Shown: piece after piece, positions 45,321-55,542 of the stretch
How positions within the stretch are numbered: position 1 is the first letter of the stretch
Layout: each line of letters begins with the position of its first letter
Assembly: GCF_010671605.1 (NCBI RefSeq)
Contig: NZ_JAABOO010000001.1
Span: forward strand, 1,302,001-1,366,000
Length of the DNA: 64,000 nucleotides
From: Leptobacterium flavescens
Lineage (GTDB): Bacteria; Bacteroidota; Bacteroidia; Flavobacteriales; Flavobacteriaceae
Direction of reading: 5' to 3'
Notes under the pieces: model-generated
Told to the model about the DNA's origin: nothing
The model's database searches: none
Seen by the model: only the letters and a program-made list of their open reading frames with translations
Made by a program: the position numbers and the translations under genes

Positions 45321-45674
45321 ATGGAAGAAAGAAGATGTTTGGAATGCGGAGGGAAAATAGTAGGGCGAATCGATAAGAAGTTTTGCTCGGACTATTGCAG
45401 AAATACCTATAACAACAAGATCAATAAAGACAGTAAGAATCTTATACGGAATATTAACAATCGTCTCCGGAAGAATTATCGTATCCTGGAGGCTCTTAAT
45501 CCGGATGGAAAAACAAAGACTTCGAGAGCTAAGCTACTGGAGAAAGGTTTCGATTTTAATTATTTCACCAATCTGTACACCACCAAAGCCGGGGCAACCT
45601 ATTATTTTCTTTATGATCTGGGATATCTGGCACTGGAAAACGATCTCTATATCATTGTAAAAAGAGATCTTTAG
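45321..45674 (+). CDS. Zinc-ribbon small protein
   Basis: 117 residues, basic. The N-terminus has four cysteines arranged as CLECGGK and KFCSDYCRNTYNN, a zinc ribbon like those in DUF2116-type proteins. The remainder (LRKNYRILEALNPDGK, FNYFTNLYTTKAGATYYFLYDLGYLAL) is a conserved-looking helical region without a named family known to me. It is translationally coupled to the phzF-like gene. Likely nucleic-acid or protein binding. Confidence 0.75.
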   Translation: MEERRCLECGGKIVGRIDKKFCSDYCRNTYNNKINKDSKNLIRNINNRLRKNYRILEALNPDGKTKTSRAKLLEKGFDFNYFTNLYTTKAGATYYFLYDLGYLALENDLYIIVKRDL

Positions 45675-45747
45675 TTATGGCACAAAAAATACCTCCCGCA
45701 GACAATGGTCTGCAGTATCAGAATAAATTACCGAGGGAAAACAGAAT

Positions 45748-46209
45748 TTACCAATTCTGACTGCTTAACTTCAGGGCGGCAACTACTACATCTTTTCTAC
45801 TGATCTGTCCGACCAGTTTACCTTTTTGAAGAACAGGTAACCTTCTCCTGTTACTCTTATAAAAGACAGACGCAGCATCAAAGATACTTGTGTCATGAGG
45901 AATGGTCTCTACCTCCTTTGTCATGAAGCGCTCTACACTTTTATCGAGAATAGGCATATTAAAATACCGGCTTTCCGATATCTGCTTCATACAATCGGCT
46001 TCGGAGATAATACCAACAAGTTCCTCCTTGTCATTTACAACAGGACCTCCTGAAATGCGATGTTTTATAAAGAGTTCCATTACTTCCAGTATGGACTGTT
46101 CGGGACTAAAAGTCACCAAACTTTTCATCATATGATCTTCTACCAATAAAGGAGCATTGTACTCTTTTTTTACTTTCTCCCTCGCACCTTGAAAACTCTT
46201 TATAGCCAT
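45748..46209 (-). CDS. Paired CBS-domain protein
   Basis: 153 residues. Two CBS motifs are present: LVTFSPEQSILEVMELFIKHRISGGPVVNDKEELVGIISEADCM and VETIPHDTSIFDAASVFYKSNRRRLPVLQKGKLVGQISRKDVV. Such standalone pairs bind adenine nucleotides and regulate partner proteins. No partner is evident in the immediate neighbourhood. Confidence 0.92.
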   Translation of the reverse strand: MAIKSFQGAREKVKKEYNAPLLVEDHMMKSLVTFSPEQSILEVMELFIKHRISGGPVVNDKEELVGIISEADCMKQISESRYFNMPILDKSVERFMTKEVETIPHDTSIFDAASVFYKSNRRRLPVLQKGKLVGQISRKDVVVAALKLSSQNW

Positions 46210-46331
46210 GATATTAAAGTTTTGGTTAGTATATAAAGTTAGTCATTTTAAATTAATTAGAATAAAAAAAGTCTATTCCATCTCTGTTAAAATAGCTGAA
46301 TTTCCTATTTTTATGAGGTAAATACTCTCAA

Positions 46332-48623
46332 ATGAAAAAACTCTCTACCCCCCTCTCCCTCCTTCTTGTTTCAGCTATTATTTATTGGAGTTACTATGCT
46401 TTAATGCCACGGGATTACAGCAGATCCGATGCAGAAAAAAGCCAGTTTTCTACCGAACGGGCCCTGGAGCATGTAAAAGTAATGTCGGAAAAAGAACATT
46501 TTGTAGGCGCTCCTGCCCATGAAGAGGTCAGGAACTACATAATCGGGCAGTTACAGGCCCTGGGACTGGAAACCAGTACGCAGGAAGGTTATACTTCCGG
46601 AGATTGGGGTAATTTGAGCAAACCCATAAATATCCTCTCTAAAATTGAAGGAAGCGGAAATGGTAAAGCCCTGATGCTATTGTCTCATTATGACAGTAAT
46701 CCCCATTCATCTTTAGGTGCCAGCGATGCAGGAAGTGGGGTAGCCACCATCCTGGAGGCAGTGAGAGCATTTTTATCTAAAGGAGAACAACCTAAGAACG
46801 ATATTATAATCCTGATCTCGGATGCTGAAGAATTAGGGCTTAACGGAGCTCAGCTGTTTGTTAATGAGCATCCATGGGCCAAAAATGTTGGCCTTGTACT
46901 TAATTTTGAAGCCCGCGGAAGCGGTGGCCCCAGTTATATGCTGATTGAGACCAATGGGGGTAATAAAGAACTTATCAAGGCATTTAGTGATGCCGGACCT
47001 CAGTATCCCGTAGCCAATTCCCTGGCTTACAGTATCTATAAAATGCTTCCGAATGATACGGATCTTACCGTTTTCAGGGAAGATGGAGATATTGAAGGCT
47101 TTAATTTTGCATTTATAGATGATCATTTCGATTATCATACCGTTAAGGACAATTACGAGCGACTGGACAGGAACACCCTGGAACATCAGGGAAGTTATAT
47201 GATGCCATTGCTCTCTTATTTCAGTAATGCTGATCTTTCCAGCCTTAAGAGCGATGAAGACTATGTTTATTTTAATGTTCCGGTCTTTAAGCTTGTTTTT
47301 TATCCGTTTTCATGGATCCTCCCGATGTTAATTATTGCAGTGGTGCTCTTCCTTTTCCTGATCGGTTACGGGCTGAGAAATCAGCGTTTAATGCTTTCGG
47401 AGGTTTTTAGAGGTTTTGTTCCTTTTCTCACCTCTCTAATTATTTGCGGACTGATAGGCTATTTCAGCTGGTCGTTACTAACCAGTCTTTATCCGCAGTA
47501 CAGGGATATGCTTCACGGTTTTACCTATAACGGACACCTCTATATCGCCACCTTTGCAACTCTGAGTATAGCCATCACTTTCTGGATATACAGCAGGTTT
47601 AAAAAAATGAAAACGGCAGATCTAATGGTAGCCCCTTTAACTATTTGGTTGATCATTTGTGCCCTGGTAGCTTTTTATCTGCAGGGAGCCAGCTTTTTTA
47701 TTATTCCCGGACTGGCTACACTCATTGCTTTTTATGTTCTCTTAAAGCAGGAGAAACCATCCATACTGCTGTTAGTGCTGATGATATTACCCGGTTTATG
47801 GATATTGAGTCCGTTTATACAAATGTTTCCCGTAGGCCTGGGATTAAAAATGATGGTGGCAGCAACTGTTTTTACCGTTTTGATTTTTGGCCTTAGTCTT
47901 CCTGTCTTCGGTTTTTACAAAAGAAAGAAGAGAATTGCCTGGATAGCACTTCTGTTTGCCATAGCATTTTTTATCGGCGCCCATCTTAAATCAGGGTTTA
48001 ACAGCGAAAATGCCAAACCAAACAGTTTGCTTTATGTATTGAATGCCGATGAGAATAAGGCCATGTGGGCAACTTACGACACCTATCTGGATAATTGGGT
48101 AGAGCAGTATATCGGAGAAGAGAAGAAGGATCCGAAAGAATTGGTTACAGAGACCTTCAGCAGTAAATACGGTACCGGTTTTTCATATGTTTCGGAGACA
48201 TCGGTCAAAAATATTCCAGGTCCGGAAATACAATTAAGCAAAGATACCCTGATAGGCGATAAGCGTTTTCTACAGGTTTGTATCAGGCATCAACGCCCGG
48301 TAAACAGGCTTGAAGTCTTTACAAATCAGGAAGCACAGCTGGAGAGTTGTTCAGTGAATGGAGTTTCCCTTCCGGAAGCCTTTTTACAAAATCCGAGGCG
48401 CAGAGGAAAACTGGTTGCACACTATATCAGCAATAACAGTTATACGGAAATAGATATGGTCATTAAGAAAGGGAGTCCGTTAGAACTGGATATATACGAA
48501 TCTTCAAACGATTTGCTTAAAAACCCTCTCTTTTCGATCCCAAAACGTCCGGAAAACACTATTCCGATGCCTTTTGTTCTGAACGATGCCATTATAGTAA
48601 AAAAATCCTTTAAAGTTGAGTAA
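46332..48623 (+). CDS. M28-family peptidase fused to multi-helix membrane domain
   Basis: 763 residues. An N-terminal helix anchors the protein. Residues about 30-320 are an M28 zinc aminopeptidase: LLSHYDSNPHSSLGASDAGSGVATILE, ISDAEELGLNGAQ and NFEARGSGGP give the His/Asp/Glu metal ligands. From about 325 to 555 there are about eight transmembrane helices, and a soluble C-terminal domain follows. The arrangement matches the ERMP1/Fxna-like branch. The active site faces the periplasm. The downstream gene overlaps its stop by 8 bp. Confidence 0.88.
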   Translation: MKKLSTPLSLLLVSAIIYWSYYALMPRDYSRSDAEKSQFSTERALEHVKVMSEKEHFVGAPAHEEVRNYIIGQLQALGLETSTQEGYTSGDWGNLSKPINILSKIEGSGNGKALMLLSHYDSNPHSSLGASDAGSGVATILEAVRAFLSKGEQPKNDIIILISDAEELGLNGAQLFVNEHPWAKNVGLVLNFEARGSGGPSYMLIETNGGNKELIKAFSDAGPQYPVANSLAYSIYKMLPNDTDLTVFREDGDIEGFNFAFIDDHFDYHTVKDNYERLDRNTLEHQGSYMMPLLSYFSNADLSSLKSDEDYVYFNVPVFKLVFYPFSWILPMLIIAVVLFLFLIGYGLRNQRLMLSEVFRGFVPFLTSLIICGLIGYFSWSLLTSLYPQYRDMLHGFTYNGHLYIATFATLSIAITFWIYSRFKKMKTADLMVAPLTIWLIICALVAFYLQGASFFIIPGLATLIAFYVLLKQEKPSILLLVLMILPGLWILSPFIQMFPVGLGLKMMVAATVFTVLIFGLSLPVFGFYKRKKRIAWIALLFAIAFFIGAHLKSGFNSENAKPNSLLYVLNADENKAMWATYDTYLDNWVEQYIGEEKKDPKELVTETFSSKYGTGFSYVSETSVKNIPGPEIQLSKDTLIGDKRFLQVCIRHQRPVNRLEVFTNQEAQLESCSVNGVSLPEAFLQNPRRRGKLVAHYISNNSYTEIDMVIKKGSPLELDIYESSNDLLKNPLFSIPKRPENTIPMPFVLNDAIIVKKSFKVE

Positions 48624-49419
48624 AAACATTGCGATCATGGGATGCGGCTGGCTGGGGTTTCCCCTGGCTGTTTCCCTTATTGAAAAAGGATATATTGTAA
48701 AAGGTTCTACCACATCAGCAGAAAAAAAAGAAGTGCTATCCGAGGCAAGGATCCAGCCCTATCTTATTGAACTTTCCTCTAAAGCGATTAAAGGGGATAT
48801 TGACGGATTTTTATCGGGAACTGATGTATTTATAGTTAATATTCCTCCTAAATTGAGAGGAATAAATTCTGAAAATTTCGTTCTTAAAATTCTTTTATTG
48901 ATAGAGAATATAAAAAATCACAACGTCAAAAAAGTCTTATTTATTAGTAGTACATCGGTATATACCGATGATAATTCCATCGTTTCCGAAGCTACTCAAC
49001 CGAGGCCTCAGACCGAAAGTGGGAAGCAACTTCTGGAAGCAGAGCAAAAACTTCAGGCCTGCCCGGAATTTGAGACCACAATCATCCGTTTTGGTGGGTT
49101 GATCGGAGGAGAACGACACCCAATATATTTTCTCTCCGGCAAAAAAAATATTAAGAATCCTAATGCTCCTCTTAACCTGATTCACAGAGACGATTGCATG
49201 GCCATTATAGAAAAGATCCTGGCCACAGAAAAGTGGGGAACTGTTTTTAATGCTGTTTATCCCGACCATCCTTCCAAAAAAGAATATTACAGCCGGAAAG
49301 CAGCGGAATTTAAATTAACGCCTCCCAATTTTGACGAAGCAACTCCATCTACAGGAAAAACTATCAGTTCGGACAAACTTATACGAGAATTGAATTATCG
49401 TTTTACTACAGCATTATAA
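48616..49419 (+). CDS. NAD(P)-binding epimerase-like (YeeZ-type SDR) protein
   Basis: 267 residues from a TTG start that overlaps the peptidase stop by 8 bp (translational coupling); the resulting N-terminus MSKNIAIMGCGWLGFPLA is a proper dinucleotide-binding motif (GCGWLG). SSTSVYTDDN resembles the extended-SDR Ser/Tyr region. The closest recognisable type is the YeeZ-like NAD-dependent epimerase family. Substrate unknown. Confidence 0.82.
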   Translation: MSKNIAIMGCGWLGFPLAVSLIEKGYIVKGSTTSAEKKEVLSEARIQPYLIELSSKAIKGDIDGFLSGTDVFIVNIPPKLRGINSENFVLKILLLIENIKNHNVKKVLFISSTSVYTDDNSIVSEATQPRPQTESGKQLLEAEQKLQACPEFETTIIRFGGLIGGERHPIYFLSGKKNIKNPNAPLNLIHRDDCMAIIEKILATEKWGTVFNAVYPDHPSKKEYYSRKAAEFKLTPPNFDEATPSTGKTISSDKLIRELNYRFTTAL

Positions 49420-49589
49420 AGCTTTAGCATCCCATTAAGAGTTTTATTCAATAATTTTAATAGTTTTGGAACAATTAAAAACAAACCAAGCGTAACGAAT
49501 CGTGAGAGTAATCATGTGACAGTGAGGACTTCAGGCGATGAATTTTACCGGCAGAAAACGCCGGGGCAGACATTAAAATAATTCAACAG

Positions 49590-50282
49590 ATGAAAAAATT
49601 AGTTTTTTTCCTATTTCTAGGAAGTGTGATGACAGCACAGGCACAGAGCAAAAATGATCTAATTGCTCATTACCAGGCTTACTATAAGCAAATGAAGACA
49701 CAGGGAGATGTACAGGGAGTAATCAATGCCATGACACATCTTAATATTTTAACACCTTCTCAGGCCAGGAAAGATACCCTGGCTTATTTATATGTTAACA
49801 GTGGGAAGCATATTCAGGCTCTGAATACCCTTGGTATAGAAAAAAACCCATCGGATTCCGACCTTGCCGTAGAGGTAAAGGCTGTTTCATTAAAAGCTGT
49901 AAATCAACCTCAGCGTGCATTAGAGCAATACGAGGTTTTATTTTCACGTAAACCCAATCCGTATCTGGCTTATGAGATTGCCGACCTGAAAATACAGACA
50001 GGAGATATGCCGGGAGCTGCGATAAAGATCACTTACGGACTTACCAATGCCAAGGATGAAATGAAATACGCTTATTACGAAACCGGAACTCCTTATGAGG
50101 TTCCACTAAAAGCGGCGTTTACCTATCTGAAGGCTATTCATGAATTCAATAAGGATCAGAAAAATATCGACGCTGCGGTAGCTGTTATTGATGAAGCACT
50201 GGCACTGGCACCAAATTTTAATCTGGCAAACATCAGCAAGCAGGCTTTACTGAAGAGAAAAGAAGATGCTAATAAGCAGTAG
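49590..50282 (+). CDS. Secreted TPR-like protein
   Basis: 230 residues with signal peptide (KKLVFFLFLGSVMTAQAQ). The mature part is helical with TPR-like pairs (LAYLYVNSGKHIQALNTLG, VSLKAVNQPQRALEQYEVLFSRKP, AVAVIDEALALAPNFNLANI). No enzymatic motif; a periplasmic scaffold is likely. The 170 bp upstream contain no other gene and only a small CGGC/GCCG hairpin. Confidence 0.75.
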   Translation: MKKLVFFLFLGSVMTAQAQSKNDLIAHYQAYYKQMKTQGDVQGVINAMTHLNILTPSQARKDTLAYLYVNSGKHIQALNTLGIEKNPSDSDLAVEVKAVSLKAVNQPQRALEQYEVLFSRKPNPYLAYEIADLKIQTGDMPGAAIKITYGLTNAKDEMKYAYYETGTPYEVPLKAAFTYLKAIHEFNKDQKNIDAAVAVIDEALALAPNFNLANISKQALLKRKEDANKQ

Positions 50283-50370
50283 TTGTTAGTTGTTGGTTGT
50301 TAGTTATTAGCGGTTAGCAACTGTTACTCCTTCACTTTGTTTCGGAGTATGTGGAAAAATTATAAAGATA

Positions 50371-50399
50371 AAAGCCCTGACGATAAACACCAGGGCTTT
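50371..50399. terminator. Bidirectional terminator between TPR and M13 genes
   Basis: AAAGCCCTG (50371-50379) pairs with CAGGGCTTT (50391-50399) around an 11-nt loop. The two flanking genes are convergent. Confidence 0.75.
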
Positions 50400-50427
50400 C
50401 CAATTGTTACTCACCTGCTAATTTTTA

Positions 50428-52488
50428 TTACCAGATTCTGACTCTTTTCTCTGGTGCCAGATACATAGCGTCTCCTTCTTTAATATCGAACGCTTCGTAG
50501 AAGGCATCAATATTCAATAAAGGTTGCGTTGCTCTGTATCTTCCCGGAGAATGCGGGTCTGTTTTGATCTGTGTGCGCAATGCATCTTCTCTGGAAAGCG
50601 TACGCCATACGGTAGCCCAGGAAATAAAGAAACGTTGCTCAGGAGTGAAGCCATCTATATCATCAGGTCTTCCGTTCTCTTCAAAGAAACGCTGAAGTCC
50701 GTCATAAGCTCCTAAAACTCCTCCAAGATCACCAATATTTTCTCCTAGTGTAAATTTACCATTTATATATACACTATCTAAAACTTCTACCTGGCTGTAT
50801 TGTTCTGCCAAAGAGTTTCCTCTTTCGGTAAAGGCTTTAAGATCTTCGTCTGTCCACCAGTTGCTAAGGTTTCCGTCAGCGTCGAAACGCGCTCCGCTAT
50901 CATCAAAAGCGTGAGAGATCTCATGTCCGATCACCGCTCCAATTCCTCCGTAATTCACAGCTTCATCCGCCTGATAGTTATAGAATGGAGGCTGAAGGAT
51001 AGCTGCAGGGAAAACGATCTCATTAAACAACGGGTTAAAATAAGCGTTTACTGTTTGCGGAGACATTCCCCATCTTGTTTTATCTACAGGCTCTCCGAAA
51101 TCTGCAAGGTTTTTATCCAGATTCCACTTGTTAACTGCGGTCATATTCTCAAAATAGGAATTTCCTTCTTTTACTTCCAGTGCGGAATAGTCTTCCCACT
51201 TATCAGGATATCCTATTTTAACGGTAAACTTATCCAGTTTTTGAATAGCCTTTTCTTTGGTTTCATCGCTCATCCAATCCAATGACTTGATACGATCTTT
51301 ATAGGCAGCGATCACGTTAGCGATCATTTTTTCTGCTTTTTCCTTAGCTTCAGGAGGGAACATTTCATCAACATACAGTTTTCCAAGTGCTTCTCCAACA
51401 GAACCGTTTACGGTAGCCAGTGCTCTTTCCTTAGCTGGACGTTGCTCTTTCTGACCTCTTAGCGTCTGACTGTAGAATTCCCAGTTTGCTCTTTCGATAT
51501 CTGTAGAAAGTGCTCCTGCAGCAGCGTTAAGTGTTGACCAACGCATTACAGTTTTTAGAGTTTCGATATCGGTATCTGTAAATACTCTTTGTAACTCATC
51601 CATGTACTTAGGTTGCATTACAATAACCGTATCAACTTCTTTTTTAAGTCCGATATCACTGATCATCTTTTTCCAGTTCACAGAAGGAACCATGTCTGAC
51701 AGCTGATCGATAGAACGCGGGTTGTTAAAATTCCTCACATCACGACTCTGAACTTTATCAAGGCGTGGTTCTGCTACTCTGGTTTCGAATGCAAGAATAG
51801 CTTCTGCCTGCTTACGTGCACTTGCCTCATCGTCTCCTAAGAACTGAAGCATACGTGTAATATGATCTACATATTGTCCGCGTATTTCCTTGGATTTCTC
51901 ATCCTGATCCAGGTAGTAATCACGATCCGGCAATCCTAAACCACCGGGAGTTACATAACCTGAATTTATTGTACTATTCGTTAGGTTAGGGAATACCGTA
52001 AATCCAACGAAAGGTGTTGCAACAGCCGATTCCGTTGCTAAAACAGTTTGCAGGTCATTGATATTCTTAATTCCTGCAATTGCGTTTAAGGCCGGTTGCA
52101 GAGGTTTGATCCCTGCTTCATTTCTGGCCGTGGTATCCATTTCAGAATCGAATATCATAAGGGCTTTGGCCTGATCGGTATCTGAAGCATATCTTCCACT
52201 CTCTTTGGCCAGGGCCAGGATATTCAGAACATCCTGATCTGTTTTCTTACGCAAAACTCCGAAACCACCCCAGGTAGTTCTATCTGCCGGGATCTCGGTA
52301 GTTTGCATCCAATTTCCATTAACAAAATTGTAAAAATCATCTTTTGGGCTTACCTCAGTGTCCATATTCTCCAACACGATCCCCGGTGTTTTTTCTGCGG
52401 TCTCTTCTTTCGCATCCTGTTTACAGGAAGTAAATGAAATAGCCGTTATCAGCCCTAAAGCCAGGGCCGATCTATTAAGTGTTTTCAT
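50428..52488 (-). CDS. pepO: M13 family (neprilysin/PepO-like) metallopeptidase lipoprotein
   Basis: 686 residues. LGLITAISFTSCKQD is a lipoprotein signal with Cys22. The zinc site is VIGHEISHAFDD (HExxH), the third ligand Glu lies in TLGENIGDLGG, and NAYFNPLFNEIVFPAAILQPPFY upstream and the C-terminal VRIW ending are family hallmarks (terminal Trp is conserved). It cleaves short peptides in the periplasm. Confidence 0.95.
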   Translation of the reverse strand: MKTLNRSALALGLITAISFTSCKQDAKEETAEKTPGIVLENMDTEVSPKDDFYNFVNGNWMQTTEIPADRTTWGGFGVLRKKTDQDVLNILALAKESGRYASDTDQAKALMIFDSEMDTTARNEAGIKPLQPALNAIAGIKNINDLQTVLATESAVATPFVGFTVFPNLTNSTINSGYVTPGGLGLPDRDYYLDQDEKSKEIRGQYVDHITRMLQFLGDDEASARKQAEAILAFETRVAEPRLDKVQSRDVRNFNNPRSIDQLSDMVPSVNWKKMISDIGLKKEVDTVIVMQPKYMDELQRVFTDTDIETLKTVMRWSTLNAAAGALSTDIERANWEFYSQTLRGQKEQRPAKERALATVNGSVGEALGKLYVDEMFPPEAKEKAEKMIANVIAAYKDRIKSLDWMSDETKEKAIQKLDKFTVKIGYPDKWEDYSALEVKEGNSYFENMTAVNKWNLDKNLADFGEPVDKTRWGMSPQTVNAYFNPLFNEIVFPAAILQPPFYNYQADEAVNYGGIGAVIGHEISHAFDDSGARFDADGNLSNWWTDEDLKAFTERGNSLAEQYSQVEVLDSVYINGKFTLGENIGDLGGVLGAYDGLQRFFEENGRPDDIDGFTPEQRFFISWATVWRTLSREDALRTQIKTDPHSPGRYRATQPLLNIDAFYEAFDIKEGDAMYLAPEKRVRIW

Positions 52489-52633
52489 TCCAGTAGGGTT
52501 ATTTAAAAATTTAATGTTTTGTAAATTAGTATAAACAAGACTTCTAATGTTACAACATTTAACAAATTAACATTAAAATAACAATCGATTTTTTCCGGAA
52601 ACCTTACAGTGACAGCAAAAATTTAACCTTCTG

Positions 52634-53170
52634 CTACTGACCTTCTTCCAGAAATTCCTCCACGATATTCTCTTCCATCGCTTCAGACAATTGTTTTACC
52701 AGGGAGTTATAAGCCGTTATCATTTTGGCGTATTGCATATTGATATCGCCTTTTTCTTCAACAACAGCTTTCGTTTGCAATACAAATGTCTTTACTACCA
52801 TCAATCGGCTTTTTACCGCAGGAAGGTCAAACTTAGGAGGGAAATCCGAATCTGCCAGTTCCTTTTCCTTGTTTATGAGTTCATCCAGTAAAAAGGTAAG
52901 TTGATCTGCTTCCGTTTGAGGTAAGCGACTTATTTCAGTTTCAAAGGCTTTAAAGGCCGCCCATTTATCCAGTTCGGTCTTTAATTTTGAAGGTACTTTT
53001 GCAAGCGTCGGTAGCTGTCCGTTAAATTCCTGTACCTCTTCCGTCACTTCTTCGGGGGTGTCATTTTTCACCTCTTTGGTACAGGCTACCATCAGCAACA
53101 AAACCATCAAACAGGAATACATCTTATTCATCTTCCACAGCTTTCCCCTTAACTTTGATATCTTCTTCAT
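52634..53170 (-). CDS. Hypothetical helical lipoprotein
   Basis: 178 residues from the first ATG; the lipoprotein signal MNKMYSCLMVLLLMVAC begins 13 codons later (53131) and that start is equally plausible. After the lipobox Cys the chain is acidic and helical (VTEEVQEFNGQLPTLAKVPSKLKTELDKWAAF, QTEADQLTFLLDELINKEKEL). No family recognised. It stands alone between the M13 gene and the divergent dehydrogenase gene. Confidence 0.7.
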   Translation of the reverse strand: MKKISKLRGKLWKMNKMYSCLMVLLLMVACTKEVKNDTPEEVTEEVQEFNGQLPTLAKVPSKLKTELDKWAAFKAFETEISRLPQTEADQLTFLLDELINKEKELADSDFPPKFDLPAVKSRLMVVKTFVLQTKAVVEEKGDINMQYAKMITAYNSLVKQLSEAMEENIVEEFLEEGQ

Positions 53171-53393
53171 TTGTTAAACTTTACTTTTCCTCACATACAG
53201 GTTTTACCCTTGTTTACACACTGCTAAGATAGTACTTCTTTCGGCAAGATCGGCAATCAACAAAATATATGTTTTATTGTTTTTTAGGCTTTGTTTATTG
53301 CACAATCCTCAAAAATAAATTCATAACCGCCTGTTATTTTGTGAATTATTTAATCAATTAAAAAAACTGTTTAAAAATGCAGGGCGAAATACC

Positions 53394-53401
53394 TATATTT
53401 G
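53394..53401 (+). promoter_or_regulatory. -7 element of threonine dehydrogenase-like gene
   Basis: TATATTTG matches TAnnTTTG exactly and lies 19 bp before the ATG; the -33 region is only TTT. Confidence 0.45.
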
Positions 53402-53420
53402 GTGCTGATAATTTCTTTAG

Positions 53421-54377
53421 ATGGACACGAAAATTTTGATCATTGGCGCCTGCGGACAAATAGGCTCCGAACTCACTATAGCACTTAGAAAACTTCACGG
53501 AACTTCAAATGTAATCGCCTCCGATATCAGGGAAGGCAGTGAAGAGCTGATGAATTCGGGTCCGTTTGAGATCGTAGATGCCACCGATAAGGCTGCAGTT
53601 GAAGGGTTGATCTCCAAATACGGGATCACCGATGTGTACCTTATGGCGGCAATGCTATCAGCCACTGCTGAAAAGTATCCGGACAGGGCATGGCAATTGA
53701 ATATGAGTTCTTTATTTCACGTTCTCGACCTGGCAAAGGACGGGCAGCTGAAAAAAGTATTCTGGCCAAGCTCTATAGCTGTTTTCGGTCCGACCACTCC
53801 CAGACAGAACACTCCTCAACATACGATCACAGAGCCTTCTACAGTGTATGGTATCAGTAAGCTGGCCGGAGAACGCTGGTGTGAATACTACTTTAAGAAT
53901 TACGGGGTAGACGTCAGAAGTATCCGTTATCCGGGACTTATCAGTTGGAAGACCAATCCGGGAGGCGGAACTACAGATTACGCCATCGATATTTATCACA
54001 AAGCGGTAGAAGAGGTGAATTACGAGTGTTTTTTAAATGAGGAAAGTACCCTCCCGATGATGTTTATGGATGATGCCATTAAAGCTACCATGAATATTAT
54101 GCTGGCCGATAAGGAAAAGATCAAGGTTCGTTCTTCCTATAACCTGGCGGCCATCAGTTTTAACCCGGTGGAGATCTCAGACTCTATCAAAAAGCACTAC
54201 CCTGATTTCAGTATCAGCTACAAGCCTGATTTTCGTCAGAAGATCGCAGACAGCTGGCCACAGAGTATAGATGATTCGGCGGCTCAAAGTGACTGGGGCT
54301 GGAAATCGGAATTTGACCTGGAGGATATCACCAGAGAAATGCTCAGCAATCTGAAAAAGGTAAAACAACACAGTTAG
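53421..54377 (+). CDS. L-threonine 3-dehydrogenase, SDR type
   Basis: 318 residues of extended SDR. The cofactor motif is IIGACGQIGSEL, the catalytic Ser/Thr region is FWPSSIAVFGPTTPR and the Tyr-Lys pair is STVYGISKLAGERW. ISWKTNPGGGTTDYAIDIYHKAV is characteristic of the UDP-galactose-epimerase-like threonine dehydrogenases described in flavobacteria. It oxidises L-threonine to 2-amino-3-ketobutyrate with NAD. A different SDR substrate is possible but less likely. Confidence 0.85.
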   Translation: MDTKILIIGACGQIGSELTIALRKLHGTSNVIASDIREGSEELMNSGPFEIVDATDKAAVEGLISKYGITDVYLMAAMLSATAEKYPDRAWQLNMSSLFHVLDLAKDGQLKKVFWPSSIAVFGPTTPRQNTPQHTITEPSTVYGISKLAGERWCEYYFKNYGVDVRSIRYPGLISWKTNPGGGTTDYAIDIYHKAVEEVNYECFLNEESTLPMMFMDDAIKATMNIMLADKEKIKVRSSYNLAAISFNPVEISDSIKKHYPDFSISYKPDFRQKIADSWPQSIDDSAAQSDWGWKSEFDLEDITREMLSNLKKVKQHS

Positions 54378-54402
54378 ATCCTGTATTTTCTAAAGTTTAA
54401 AT

Positions 54403-55542
54403 TTATCCCAGAACACTGCTCAGTTTAAACATCGGCAGGTACATGGCTATCAGGATCACTCCTACCAAGAGGCCGACAAATACAATGATAAGCGGTTCCA
54501 TGACCGTGGACAGTAGTTTGGAACGCTGCTGCAGTTCAGTATTGTATTGATTGTTCAGGCGCTCGAAGATAAAATCGAGTTGATTTGTTTCTTCTGCTAC
54601 TTTTATCAGGGCAATTATCTTGTTATCGAACACTTTATTTCCTTTCAGGCTCTCACTCAGGGAGGTTCCAGTCAGTATTCTTTCCTCTGCGGTTTGCAGT
54701 GCCTTTTGCAAGGGGTAAAAGCCTATCATCTTTTTTACCAGCTGGATACTGCTGACGATAGGTACCCTGGATGCACTTAAAAGTGATACAGCCTGGGTAA
54801 ATTGCGCCAGGTAAACGGTTTTAACAAAAGCTCCCAGGAAAGGGATCCTTACCAGCAGCTCGTCCTTTTTCCTCATATACCATTGCTTTTTCTTCAGCAT
54901 TCCCCTGAAAACAAAGAAGAGCACAATAGCAGCCAAAAAAAGCCATCCATAGGATTTCAGGGATTCGGACAAGGCGATGATCATTTTGGTAATGGCGGGT
55001 AGTTCTACATTGTTCAGTTTAAAGATATCCTGGAACATCGGCACTACAAACCTCAACATAAAAACAAGTACCAATACGGCGGTAACCAGAATAATGACCG
55101 GATAAGTCAGGGCGCTTACCAGGTTCCTTCTCTGTTCGTTCTTTTTATAGAAAAAACTCCCCATTTCCTTGCAGATGCGTTCCAGGGTACCAGTCTCCTC
55201 TCCTATTTTTACAGAGTGATATTCGTATTCGGTAAATTCCTTGCGTTTAAGCATGGTCTCTGAAAAACTATTCCCGGCAACGATCTCGGTAATAATTCCT
55301 TGTAGAAACTCTTTTATTTCCTTCTTTTTCTGGGCTTCTTCAATTAGGCTCAAGGCTTCTTTCAGATTGACCCCGGCTCGTAAGAGGACACTGAGTTCGG
55401 TATAAAAGTTCTCTTTTTGCTTATTTGAAAAAAGGGAGCCGAAAAGACGGATCTCCTTTTTTAAAATGCTTGTTTCTCCTCCGCTTTTTTTGGAAGGAGC
55501 AGTTGCATTAGCGGTTGATATATTGTCCAGGTTAAAGGCCAT
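54403..55542 (-). CDS. gspF: GspF/PilC-like pseudopilus platform protein
   Basis: 379 residues. Two T2SF domains: residues about 45-165 (FYTELSVLLRAGVNLKEALSLIEE, SVKIGEETGTLERICKEM) and 250-370 (FTQAVSLLSASRVPIVSSIQL, ALIKVAEETNQLDFIFERL), each with its transmembrane helices. It is the inner-membrane base of type II secretion or type IV pilus-like machines. Last gene of the coupled operon; its start overlaps the preceding gene by 11 bp. No GspE ATPase or GspD secretin lies in the window. Confidence 0.92.
   Translation of the reverse strand: MAFNLDNISTANATAPSKKSGGETSILKKEIRLFGSLFSNKQKENFYTELSVLLRAGVNLKEALSLIEEAQKKKEIKEFLQGIITEIVAGNSFSETMLKRKEFTEYEYHSVKIGEETGTLERICKEMGSFFYKKNEQRRNLVSALTYPVIILVTAVLVLVFMLRFVVPMFQDIFKLNNVELPAITKMIIALSESLKSYGWLFLAAIVLFFVFRGMLKKKQWYMRKKDELLVRIPFLGAFVKTVYLAQFTQAVSLLSASRVPIVSSIQLVKKMIGFYPLQKALQTAEERILTGTSLSESLKGNKVFDNKIIALIKVAEETNQLDFIFERLNNQYNTELQQRSKLLSTVMEPLIIVFVGLLVGVILIAMYLPMFKLSSVLG

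Noticed and set aside
49420-49589. Structured RNA or riboswitch before the TPR-like gene
   Set aside because: Only a 4-bp CGGC/GCCG hairpin is visible; no known riboswitch core was recognised.
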